Shown here: piece by piece, positions 24,169-34,239 of the stretch
Layout of the letters: each line of letters begins with the position of its first letter
How positions within the stretch are numbered: the first letter of the stretch is position 1
Assembly (NCBI GenBank): GCA_020747015.1
Contig: JAGTJM010000036.1
Span: 62,001-126,000, forward strand
DNA length: 64,000 bases
Source of the DNA: Pyrenochaeta sp. MPI-SDFR-AT-0127
Lineage: Eukaryota > Ascomycota > Dothideomycetes > Pleosporales > Cucurbitariaceae
Reading direction: 5' to 3'
Notes under the pieces: model-generated
Told to the model about the DNA's origin: nothing
Seen by the model: only the letters and a program-made list of their open reading frames with translations
Database searches by the model: none
Made by a program: the position numbers and the translations under genes

Positions 24169-26367
24169 GTTCTCACTTCTTGTCTCGTCTCTAGCAAATC
24201 CTGATATATAGTGGGTTTCGTTACTGGTACTGGCAAGAATAAGGACAGTTTGTGGGGTTTGCGTCGGCGCTGATGACGGTGACTTGTCACGCGCTTGCCA
24301 GGGTTTCAGGATGCAAAGCAGATCCCTGTGTCAGGGTCCAAGACGCACTTGAGCTATTTTTGATTTAGCTCAGCCCCACCACCGTCACGTGCTTATGCAC
24401 TCACTTCTTGAAAACCTCTACCAGCACAATAAGTGAAAGTAATCACAATCTTGGCCATGCATTGGTTCGTGTGAAGGTTTTGGTCACCTCGCGAAGTATT
24501 GAAGGGCTGCGATCTCGACGGCCGGCAGAGCTGCTGTCACTGAGCCCAGAAAACTGACAGCAAAAATGAACATACATGTATCTGCCATGAGCGTGAGCAA
24601 CGGAATTGTTATTTATCGTGACTGAGGAGCAACCCAAATTGTAATCCATTCTCGGGAATCTTTAGCCATATCCTGTATCCTATGATAGCAAATGTTACTC
24701 AAGATTGCATAATTAATAGTACTCGACTAATAGACCAGGGCCACAGACAGTGCAAGATTGTAATTAAAATGGCGTGCCGAGTTTCTAAGAATTGCCCTTA
24801 GAGGACAACTTAGTTTGTGACGCTAGTGTTCAAGCACTGCGCTCTTCCAGTCTACTATCTGATCATATCTTAACCCTCTTAAGCCGAAAAAGGGACATGG
24901 TCTCTTTTAATGCAGCATTGCTTCCACATTGGCTTATCAAATCTGGGCATTGCTCATCTATTCTATTAGCACCAAGTTAAACCAATGCTATTTTTGACCC
25001 GAAGTTCCCGCTTTGTATATGGGCAGGTAGTTATAACGTGGCCTTCGTTATTATTTGGCAAAACTTCAAATATGTCAATGAATCAGTACCCGAGGTTGTA
25101 GATAAATAAAATTTTAACCAAGCGACTCAATTAACAGAGACACCTGGTAGTCGTCTTGTACATATATACTCGTATTTTGAGACTTTGCGCACAGGCCATT
25201 GCTTTCACGGGTACCTGCGTTAGCGGCCGCCGCTAAGGCAAACCCTGGTTAACAGCACTGTTTTTATTGTGCACACCATCATGCTAAGAAGATTCAAGAG
25301 GTAGATTATCTGTGCGGGCGGCGTGAAATAATCGCCAATATTATCGTTGAGCTAGTGCATTCATGAACCAGTGGTAACTCCATACGTTTGTCGGTGCCGG
25401 ATTCCAGTAATGCCGCTCAAACACGCAATGCACCTCCAAACATAGTGATGCCATGGCCATGCGCCCTTCATTTGTAGCTATTTCGCCTTGTTATTATGTT
25501 TGAAGAGCGCTGATGTATGAGAATATCTCGATGGAGGACATTGCAATTATGATGCTGCTTTTGGCGAACGTTGTCTAGAAACAGGCATGACATTTACACG
25601 TTTTGAGGGTGAAACTAATCATCGTGTGTAATTATGCTCAGTGTCAGCCACACATGGGTTTTCCATGGTTTTCTACGGTATTATGGTGCCAATGTCAAGT
25701 AAATGAATGAATATCCGCTCTGTTGGAGGTCATTTTCTGTTCAAATTGTCAAGAGTTATCCAATGGTATTATCCCTCGCATGTACCATTCCATTGACAGT
25801 GGATGTGAAATCTGACCAAAATTTAGTGCATCATATTAATGTTTAGCTCACCCACAATTCCAATATTTCAGTCCTCAATAAAACCCTGAAAATCCCTTCG
25901 GAAGATTCGATCCGCTGGATGAAGTCTCGTCTCGTGGATAGCAAATAAAAGTTATTTTTCAGGACACGTCATGGGCCTCAACATTCATGTGATCTAAAAG
26001 TACATAAAGAGCTGATTTCCTCGCTACTGGAGCTGTTCGATAGTTCAACTGGGCTCCTTCTGTGTGATACAGCCAACCATTACCAGACGACTACACCATC
26101 CCACCATCCCATAGCCCCTTCATGCTCACAAACCTTGCAAACTGACGGTTGTTGAGCCTCTTATCATCAATATTTTCCGACATCAATATTTTCCGACACC
26201 CATCCTCCTTTCAATAGAGCTTTTTAACAGCAGAATAGTGCACTTTTCTAGCTCCCCGACCTCCCCAAGATCGCATAAAAAGGCGTTCGAAATTTTGTTC
26301 TCTTCATCAAAAACGAGTATGTTATTACCAACCGTTAAACAAGCAATAAAAGCTAACAACTTTTAGA
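24169..26367. other. AT-rich gene-free stretch
   Basis: About 2.2 kb with noticeably more A and T than its flanks from about 24.6 kb onward, many TTAT/ATAA runs and only very short frames. I see no coding domain and no paired terminal repeats. It may be regulatory sequence or an RIP-degraded relic; base composition alone cannot decide. The last 200 bp look like a promoter (C/T-rich blocks, a 16-bp tandem repeat, leader intron). Confidence 0.45.
26165..26196 (+). repeat. 16-bp perfect tandem repeat upstream of orphan gene
   Basis: CATCAATATTTTCCGA occurs twice head-to-tail, about 170-200 bp upstream of the ATG at 26368. It may be a replication-slippage duplication or a duplicated binding site. 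Confidence 0.7.
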
Positions 26368-27543
26368 ATGGTCTCCAAAAACAGTAGGAGCGACAAAGAG
26401 TGGAACCTGAGTGATGCGCAGCGCCGGCAGAGAGAGCAACAGAGACAAGCTGCTGAAGCTGCTCAGCTTGAAAAGGCGGCTTACTCGGAACTTTTCAAGC
26501 AGTTCAACGGCGAGCTGCCAATTGGCTCTCAATTCCGGAATGCCATGGGTAACCATTTCGAAGTTATACCTGTTGGCGCTGATGGTGGGTGGCGGAGGCG
26601 AGACTTGTCAGCCCAGGAAAAGGTGCCAAATTCCGGTTACACCTGGTCATCATCGTGCCCTGTTGACCGCTCTGGCCCATCCTCCTTCTGGCAACAATTG
26701 GATATGTATAAGTACGAGGTAATAATGCTTGTGAAATTGGACATAAACAAGCCTGAAGGCGTCCAAGAATCACAGATGGGTGATCCCCCCTGGATCGACA
26801 AAAATAAGCAGGATGACCGGGCTGACGTCAATGGTCCAGCCATTTGCCAGCCAGATGAAAGAACCACTCGCAATTTGGACAGTGAGCGCCTCTTAGATCT
26901 GCTTGGTGATGGCGACAATGGGTATTGGAAGGGTATCAATTCCGGAGAGGACCTTACCAGGGGAGGTCCTCCTGTTGGTGCAATTCAGCCTGATGCGCTG
27001 GGCCTCGATATTCCAGTCGCACTGGAGGGTTTGGGGCGCTTCCAGAGCCAGTTTTTGCGCCCTCCAACTGCCTTGAATAACGTCAATCAGTGCGAACTGT
27101 TTGGCTTCAACGAGAATTTCAACTCGCAACTTCCTCTTCAGCAGACCAATTTTGATAATTCGGGACTTATCGGCTGCTGGGAAAAGTTTTCTGATCCCGC
27201 TGTCCTCTCATCGTCCCCACGAGATAATATGCTTGGAACAGAAGTCGGAATCGGATGTTTTGCGCCGTCATGGCCTCCTGAGGCCCGGCAAGTCTCCGAA
27301 ATGTGTTTAGAGAATTGCAATCTTCCGGTACCGCCGATCGATGCCCAATTTCGGCCCTTGACGGATGAAGAGCTCCTACTGTGTACTTGGCAGCACCAAG
27401 ACTCACTCAATAATGCGTTCATTAACCCTGACCAAGTGATGGAAGATACCTGTGTTACTGGTAGAGACGTTTTCGCAGTAAAGGCGCCCGGTGTGGGTTT
27501 CCAGGAGCTCGAGCACCGTGGGGCTCACGATCCTCGCCTATAA
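26368..27543 (+). CDS. Unrecognised 391-aa protein, possibly lineage-specific
   Basis: I do not recognise a family. It is a single coding exon starting MVSKNSRSDKEWNLSDAQRR. Residues 15-50 are a Gln/Arg/Ala-rich helix with coiled-coil character (RRQREQQRQAAEAAQLEKAA). The rest is hydrophilic, with Asp/Gly/Pro-rich stretches, FNGELP, WPPEARQVSEMC and RPLTDEELLLCTWQHQDS near the end. There is no signal peptide or membrane segment. A likely leader intron at 26317..26366 (GTATGT donor, GCTAAC branch site, TTTTAG acceptor) ends one base before the ATG, which supports a real spliced transcript. It stands next to an AT-rich gene-free stretch, as lineage-specific fungal genes often do. A regulatory role is conceivable from composition only. 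Confidence 0.65.
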   Translation: MVSKNSRSDKEWNLSDAQRRQREQQRQAAEAAQLEKAAYSELFKQFNGELPIGSQFRNAMGNHFEVIPVGADGGWRRRDLSAQEKVPNSGYTWSSSCPVDRSGPSSFWQQLDMYKYEVIMLVKLDINKPEGVQESQMGDPPWIDKNKQDDRADVNGPAICQPDERTTRNLDSERLLDLLGDGDNGYWKGINSGEDLTRGGPPVGAIQPDALGLDIPVALEGLGRFQSQFLRPPTALNNVNQCELFGFNENFNSQLPLQQTNFDNSGLIGCWEKFSDPAVLSSSPRDNMLGTEVGIGCFAPSWPPEARQVSEMCLENCNLPVPPIDAQFRPLTDEELLLCTWQHQDSLNNAFINPDQVMEDTCVTGRDVFAVKAPGVGFQELEHRGAHDPRL

Positions 27544-28049
27544 TAGTGGGTGGATGCGTTCAGTTTATGATTTTGTCTTTCTTTATACTATGCTGTACTC
27601 TTACATACTACGAATGCACATCTTCACCACAGAAGACTCTGAAATGAGATTTTGCTGTTGTACTTCGATGTTTCGAAATTACATTGCAACGTTTGCAATC
27701 ACAGCGCCGGGTCTTAAGGGGGTTGAGTGAGTATCGCAGTTGCATTGCTTGCTTCTCACCAAATCAGAGCCTTTTGGCAGAAGAGCTAATCCTACAGTTG
27801 CCAATGTCGTCACACACTCAGCACACGCTTCAGTATGATGGAACTATACTGTCACTACTCATCTGCAAAGCATAGTGGATTCACAATCATGAAAATAGAG
27901 TACTAGGACCGAGTACTCGTCACTTAAGACAGATATGATCCGATTTTGGTTGTGGTAGTGTGGGCCAAATGATGGGTATGGAAGTGTAGATCACATGAGA
28001 AGAAAATTAATTCAATATTCAAGCTTGCTTCAATCTTTTATGGAACTAT
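27544..28049. other. Convergent intergenic region
   Basis: About 500 bp between two stop codons; 3'-UTR-like, no gene seen. Confidence 0.4.
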
Positions 28050-29288
28050 CTAGTATCTCCAGAGACACAGCAGTCGATCATAGAAGCTTGTTGAGATGAA
28101 CGTTCGCTGACTGTTGTCGTTAAGACCTGGCTGACAGTCGCTACCATAATTCATGCTCTTGTGCTCTTCGAACTTTGCCAGCACTTCGATGTGCCAGTCC
28201 GTAGTTGCGCTTCGAGACACTTTTACAATACGGGCGCCCGCATGCATGCAACTAGCTAGTAGAAGTAGGTCCTCCGGTGGTGGCTCGGCTCTCCACTTTT
28301 CCACGCCATGATGAGCTGGCAGCTTTGGCTTTTTGTCTAGCAATTTCAATCGCCATACTCCACCGCCGAGGTTCATATCTGCAAGAACCTGTCGACGACC
28401 TGCAATAGAAACGTGAATGAGACGGATATGGTCGTCATAGCTACCTGTAACGATCAAGGCGCCTTCAGGGTCCAGATGTATCGGAAGGATTGCAGTCACG
28501 CCTGCACCATGAATCTTCTTGTCCATCCATGGCATACTCGTCGCAGATCCATCGGCCAATTCAGCAAAACGCAAGGTGCTATCATCACCTCCAGACAGTA
28601 TCCCTGATCCATCCGGAAGGAACGCAAGAGTCCAGGCCTCAAGATCATGGGCAGCAACATCCATATGCGAAGGAGAGTCTGCGTTCTCGTCGGAGTCTAT
28701 GATACCGAGACATACTTTTCCGGTAGAGAGTGTCATGCCTACCATGAAACTCTCTGGGTGCCATGAAAAGGCAGTGATGAGTACGTCCTCTGGGAAGAAT
28801 TGGATAGTGTTGATGTGACTGATTTTGGGGTCTTTCATCCAAGATTCAAGTTCATAGATACCGAATGATCCTGTTGAAGTCGCAACGCCAAAATTTGAGC
28901 TCGTGACATGGGTCAAAAAGTGAATATCCAGAATAGCGGAAGGTGTTGATAATGTCTGAATGATCTCGCTGTATGAGGTCAGTCTCGTGCCCATACTGGT
29001 GTGCATGAAACTACTACATGAAACCTCCCGAAAACAATGAACTGAAACATACACATTGTTGTCAATGACCTTGACTAGAATTAAGCTGCCATTTCGTTGC
29101 TGACCCTTTGAGTGCACCACTTGAGCACCATCTGAAGGTTCTTGTCCCCCTTCCTTTTGAAGGTTGTATGTACCTACGATGGCATACTGTGGATTGAGGG
29201 GGAAAAACTCAATGCAGCTAGGAGGCAAGTCCAGTGTTAAGGATTTGAGAGACTGTATGGTAGACATGTTTGGTGGGGTAGTGTTCAA
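28050..29288 (-). CDS. DPH7: Diphthamide biosynthesis protein 7 (WD40 methylesterase)
   Basis: Dph7 removes a methyl group from the diphthine intermediate on eEF2 so that Dph6 can complete diphthamide. WD-like blades include FSWHPESFMVGMTLSTGKV, WTLAFLPDGSGILSGGDDST and GALIVTGSYDDHIRL. The family-specific parts are LGGGVWRLKLL, LLLASCMHAGARIVKV, EEHKSMNYGSD and the terminal STSFYDRLLCLW. An 84-nt stretch at 29052..28969 has a GTATGT donor and CATACAG acceptor and is a multiple of three without a stop. Removing it gives VIDNNVEIIQTLSTPSAILD, which fits the family far better than the read-through. The spliced protein is 384 aa. The start may be at 29288 or at the in-frame ATG 21 nt downstream (MSTIQSLKSL). 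Confidence 0.88.
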   Translation of the reverse strand: MNTTPPNMSTIQSLKSLTLDLPPSCIEFFPLNPQYAIVGTYNLQKEGGQEPSDGAQVVHSKGQQRNGSLILVKVIDNNVYVSVHCFREVSCSSFMHTSMGTRLTSYSEIIQTLSTPSAILDIHFLTHVTSSNFGVATSTGSFGIYELESWMKDPKISHINTIQFFPEDVLITAFSWHPESFMVGMTLSTGKVCLGIIDSDENADSPSHMDVAAHDLEAWTLAFLPDGSGILSGGDDSTLRFAELADGSATSMPWMDKKIHGAGVTAILPIHLDPEGALIVTGSYDDHIRLIHVSIAGRRQVLADMNLGGGVWRLKLLDKKPKLPAHHGVEKWRAEPPPEDLLLLASCMHAGARIVKVSRSATTDWHIEVLAKFEEHKSMNYGSDCQPGLNDNSQRTFISTSFYDRLLCLWRY

Positions 29289-29713
29289 TTGATGGCGAAG
29301 CTTTTGCTCACTTAATTTGGGTTAGTGGAAAATTTGGTTAGTGGCGTATGTGACTAAGCACTCCTACCAGGTTTGCCTTGTTCCTCTACTCGTCAAATAT
29401 GAGCATTATTGGTCATAATGTACAGAGATTCAAGGTATTCAATTGTCCAATCGTCTCTAGTTGGCGACAGTCTTTTGCTGCGCTATTGAGTTGATGCCTT
29501 AAGAATCCTTGCATAGCCACATTGCTGCCTACGCTAACCCCTAAACGAGTAACAGCTGATTTCGCGACATTCACTACAGTTTTCTATTAAAGTTGCCTGA
29601 AGACGCGTCTCTTTCGTGTTTCCTCATATTTACACGCGACTCATACAATCCAGTCTTCACTAGGATTAGATTTTGCTCCGATCTAGACAAACTGCGGTTA
29701 CATTCAAACCACG
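29289..29713. promoter_or_regulatory. Bidirectional intergenic region DPH7 / 2EXR gene
   Basis: About 425 bp between two divergent start codons, AT-leaning. No motif stands out. Confidence 0.4.
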
Positions 29714-30737
29714 ATGTCCGGAACTGCTCCCATTCCAGATACCTTCGCCTCAGGACGCTACTCCAAGCGCAAGAGAACGCAGATCACTTATGTTCTCGAT
29801 GAACTGGATGTATCCGATTCTGATTCCGACTTTGAGAGCCAACATATCAAGGTTTGTTAAAACTTTGTGCTCATCTGAGTTCTTCCATAGTAATTGTTTG
29901 CAGAAGCGCAAAGCCAGTCCGGCTTCAAGGCCACTCCCTAAGCACAAAGTCTTCCCATTCATGAAATTGCCTGCCGAGATCCGAAATATGATCTACACCT
30001 ACGCCCTCACAGACCCCGCCAGCATCAACCTCGTCGCAACGTTTAAGCACCGACGGCGCACTGTTGAGCGCGTATCCTTTGATCTGCTGACCAACGTGAG
30101 CAAGTCTTACTATTCTACCAGCCGCCTGAATGATCAAGTACGTGCCCAGTACAAACGGCCAAAGTCCCTTGCGCCTTCGTTACTCGCTGTGAGCAAGCAA
30201 ATTCACTCTGAGGCTCGGGACATGCTCTACTCCAACGAGTTTATTTTTGCCGGCACCTTCGCTTTATACGCCTTCCTCATAAACCTTGGTCCTAGCGGCT
30301 CAAAACACCTCAAAACAATCCGTTTGCTTAGCTGGGAATATGGACGTGGAATGAAAGCGTACAACCATGCCTGCTTTGCCGTTCTCGTCTGGGCCACCAA
30401 CATTACTTCTTTTTACATCGACACGAGCATTGGTTGGTACCGAAACCCAAAGACGTGCGCTGAGCAGATTTACCGTGATGCATTCCCATGGCTCGAGGCA
30501 GTAGCTAGGACCACGGGGAAGGCAGACGGTGCTATTGATGTATTGAAATGTAAGATTGAATCATTTGAAAGCAGGCAGTGGAACGGCACCAGCTCGGTAA
30601 TTGTTCCGGGAGACGAGAGATATAAAGAATTTCAGGCAGCACTTTCCAAGCTTCTGGACGCACAGCAGAAGAGGGTTATGGCCAAGCCAGCGAAGAAGAG
30701 AAAGACCCTCAGGGGTGTAGTCACTGATGAGCTGTGA
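29714..30737 (+). CDS. 2EXR-domain / F-box-like protein of unknown function
   Basis: Pezizomycotina have many such proteins, with an N-terminal motif resembling an F-box and no settled role. Two exons (29714..29851 and 29904..30737, intron 52 nt) give 323 aa. Exon 1 (MSGTAPIPDTFASGRYSKRK) is basic, then acidic-Ser rich. Exon 2 opens with KRKASPASRP and carries the signature MKLPAEIRNMIYTYAL, then LLAVSKQIHSEARDMLYSNE and the TFALYAFLINLGP segment. The C-terminus KPAKKRKTLRG looks like a nuclear localisation signal. The start was chosen because it opens a clean exon ending at GTTTGT. Confidence 0.8.
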
Positions 30738-31566
30738 ATATGACACAGCTGTAATGAGGACGGCAGAAGGTTGCCGGGCGAATTCGAGGCATAATGTCGA
30801 AGGAACTACGAGTACTGTGCTTTCGCAGACATTACCACTCCAACATTCATTGGTGTGCCGATCTCAAGTTCAGCGGATCAGTTTTTCATTTTGCGTGTTT
30901 TAGTGCATATTTTTGTTGCATTATTTGTCATCACAAGAGTTCAAGTTTGTACGGTCCTGTATTTGGGATTCTGCATGAACTCTAAGATGGTTTTTTGGGG
31001 CTTGGATTTCAGACAACATTGCACGTCAGACCACCTCAAGACACTGGTGGAAATATCTATATGAATTCAAAGTATGATAACAAAAGACTTGCCGGTACCA
31101 AATCGTCAAGTGCACCAAGGTGAACACTATAGTGGAGTAATTACTCTATTCTGAGTATGTCTCATGGGGTCCAAATAAGAAGGATTGTTTGTTCAAGTTT
31201 TAATTTGCCTGTAAAACGAACAGACCAGCCATCAAGCAATGACATAGATAGCTTGGGTATCAAAATAGCCCATGGAATAGTGCCCAACAGCCTCCGGTCA
31301 TTTACATATTTCACCTCAACTCAACAATCGCGGGATGCACAACATCCAATCTCCAACTTAGAAAAGAGCACACCTTCTCCAGTATTACAAGGCATTTTAA
31401 GGCGTAGCGTCGTTTCGTGAGCCATGCAAGAAGATAAAAGCGCCCCCCCCCCCCTTCCCCCTCCCGAGAATAGCAAAAAGAAAGAGCGCAATCGCTATGC
31501 AGATGCTAGATTGACCTTCTTGTTTCCTTTTGATCAACCCACCTTCTCTGCTAACCAGGTACTGAT
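30738..31566. other. Convergent intergenic region with poly-C tract
   Basis: About 830 bp between stop codons. It includes a run of 12 C at 31443-31454 followed by further C-rich sequence. No gene seen. Confidence 0.4.
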
Positions 31567-33036
31567 TTATCGCAAAACAAGTCGTCCTAGCATAACCCGT
31601 AGTGCCTCTGCACCCTCCCGGCCATCGTCTAAGCGACCCTCAATGGCCCGGACGTGCTCCTCCGTCTTACCTCTGAGTTCCTCAATAACTCTGGCGCTGT
31701 ACTCGAAACTTCCTTTACTCTGCATGTACCTCAAAGCATATCGCTTCACCTCTTCATCTGTTGTTTTTTGTTTCAAGATATTGATCAGGATTTGGTTGCT
31801 GGGGTCGGCGCGTATGGCGTGAATAACAGGAAAGCTGAATTTTCCTTCGGTAAGGTCTTCACACAGGCCTTTCAAGGTTTGGAGTTCAGAGGTAGGGGAA
31901 AGGTTGAGGTGGTCATCGAGGATTTGGAAGAGCAGGCCTATTGTGGAGACGAGCGGGGTGCAGTCACTAGAACTTGAATATCAGCGGGTGTACAATGGAA
32001 ATGGGCATGCAAGACGTACACATTGACTGCGCTCTCTGCCTGCATTAGTTTGATGGCCAGCCTGAAGAGCCCACCTGTTTTGTTGCCCACCATCTCCAGA
32101 TAGTCTGCCTCACTTGGACATGTCAAGCTGTCTCTCCAGTATAGGTCCATGCCCTGACCGCGGTGAAGATTGAGGAGCTCTTCTGTGAATATCTCGATGA
32201 GTCTGGGATTCTGCATAAGTAGCAGGTCCTGCAGTGCTTTAAAATATACGTAGTTTGCCGAGTTGATGGTTTGTGCGACGCCAAAAATTGAGTTTGCTAC
32301 GGGTATGCCGCGGCGGAGGATCGAGGAGTCTTCAACATCGTCGACACTATATCACAGCATTAGCACGCAATTGGTTGCACTCAAATGTCCCGTTTCGAGT
32401 CCAGGCGTCTGTAATAGCTGGAAATGTGGATACGTACAGCAGACTCGCAGTATGCAGCATTCCCACCACCCTTGTGATTATCTCCAGTCTCTCTGGTGGA
32501 ACCTTTAACCACAGATTGAACGCTGCAATGCACTGGCTGCGTATGTCCTTCCCTGGATGCCCATATAGGTAATCGTACGGGCCCAGTAGTATTCTCTCCT
32601 TCTCCCCCGTCCATGCGGCACCATTGCCATATATCAGATCCTCGCCTACGCCTTTTGTTTGATCCAAGGGCGGGGAGAGCGGCGTGGGGTACGACGTAGA
32701 GGCTTCCAGGCTTGCAGCGGCTCCAGCGTGCGCACCACCAGCCTCGGCGTCCATGGCTTCGGCAGGAGGGGGTACTTGGTTTGCAGCCATGGTATACGGG
32801 CGGTCGAGGGTCTGAGAAATGTGGCGGTGGTGTAGGTGCGAGTTCAGCGGTTCCGCAGAATGGCTCGTTTTGCTCTTCTTGCTCTGGCCCAACCAGTCAA
32901 TCTCGCTAAGCGGGCGCAAGACGCTGTTCCGGTGGTTGACGCTGTTGCCGTTCAGGTTCAGAATGCCGCTCGAGCTGGTGCGGGGCGGTATGGCGTTTGG
33001 CGAGGCGAAGGGGTGGTGGGCAGAAGAAGGCATCAT
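31567..33036 (-). CDS. Geranylgeranyl diphosphate synthase
   Basis: This enzyme condenses isopentenyl diphosphate with allylic diphosphates to the C20 precursor for protein prenylation, carotenoids and diterpenes. Three exons (33036..32438, 32346..32020, 31966..31567; introns 91 and 53 nt) give 441 aa. The first splice creates LHTASLLVDDVEDSSILRRG with the first Asp-rich motif DDVED. The second gives ESAVNVDCTPLVSTIGLLFQ, followed by ILDDHLNLS, the second Asp-rich motif (most relatives have DDYLN). FNLWLKVPPERLEIITRVVG, IPVANSIFGVAQTINSANYV and LHRGQGMDLYWRD are also typical. The first 110 or so residues are Ser/Pro/His-rich and not part of the catalytic fold. No terpene cyclase, prenyltransferase or P450 lies nearby, so a primary-metabolism role is likelier than a cluster role. 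Confidence 0.93.
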
Positions 33037-34239
33037 GGAGAGTGTGGAAGCTTGGTTGTGGAGACACAACAAACCTTCACACACACACAGCCCTACGCGG
33101 ATGCCTGGTGGACGCGAGGCCGAGCTCGTAACTGTACGATGACGAAGGCTGTGGCCAAACAAGGTAGGTAGTGGACGCGATTCAGTGCAGAGAGGGTGAT
33201 GCTCGGCGCCGTATATCTATGGAGCTTGATTTGTTGGGATCAAAGCCGCGGATGCTGGCGCAGATGACCTGTGAAACTGTGGGGGAAGAGTCACGATGGG
33301 CAAGACATGCTGGACAGAAAATTGGGCGGCGCGAAAGGACCCCCAGGCACGTTTGACCTGTGCAGCTATATATCCATATAGGCAGCGCATGGCGTTCTGC
33401 GTGCCACCACAGCTCTCCATCGCCGGAGCTCTGTCCCATGCAGGTATGACGCCAATCGTCGCTTAATCCTGGCTCGAGGCCAAACACCGCTAGTCATCCT
33501 CTGTCAAACCTCGTCAAGCACAGCTCATCAAGTGTCCTAGGGTCAGCCATGTTTGCCCAAGCTCATGGCTAATTATCGAAAGATGTGCGACGTCGAACCA
33601 CTTTGAGACTGACAGGCTAGCCTCGTCTTTCCCTTGTGAAAGCTTCCATCACAATGGCCGTCTTCGCAAAGCGAATCATTCTGCTCAACCACAATCCCTA
33701 CTCCCCAGTGCATACAAGAGTTCGGTTGAATTGATCCACTAAGGATTTGGCCGCAATTCCTCCTTCAGGCGTGGTGCCATGATTACGTATCACAACTGAA
33801 AGCACTTTATTCGAGAATCGAAACATCTTGATAGGCTCTCCATTTGCAACTGCTCGCCCCTCCCCTCCCCCCAAATCCACCCCTCCTCAAAGATTTTGGC
33901 TAGTTGTCCTGCCCAGCATTAGACTATGTATTATACAAATAGAATCCTTCGACTTCAATCCACCAAATCTTCCACTTCGAAAGGGGTATGAGAAGAGAAA
34001 AAAAAAAGGCCATTTCGTTGTCACTGCAACAGCTAATACGGGGCACTAAAGTATGCAAATGAGTGGTAAGAAAATCTCCTCCTACAAATCCATTTTGTAT
34101 CCAACACAAGGAAAAGACTGATGCGATAGTCGTACGTCATGAACAAGCAAAATCGCTGCATGGCTGGGTATGTGTGGAAAGCAACGTCAAACACAAGGAA
34201 AAGGGGTTGGCCATGTCGCAGGCTGGTGGTAGTGGCAGG
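33037..34239. promoter_or_regulatory. Intergenic region upstream of GGPP synthase
   Basis: About 1.2 kb between the GGPP synthase start and the ADF-H gene stop (both minus). It must hold the synthase promoter and the ADF-H 3'-UTR. A poly-A run lies near 34000. No gene seen. Confidence 0.4.

Noticed and set aside
31567..31966. DDHLN in place of DDYLN in the second Asp-rich motif of GGPP synthase
   Set aside because: The aspartates and Asn are intact; the changed position is variable in the family.
31567..33036. GGPP synthase as the core of a terpene cluster
   Set aside because: Neighbours (2EXR protein, DPH7, ADF-H protein, OHCU decarboxylase) are not biosynthetic.
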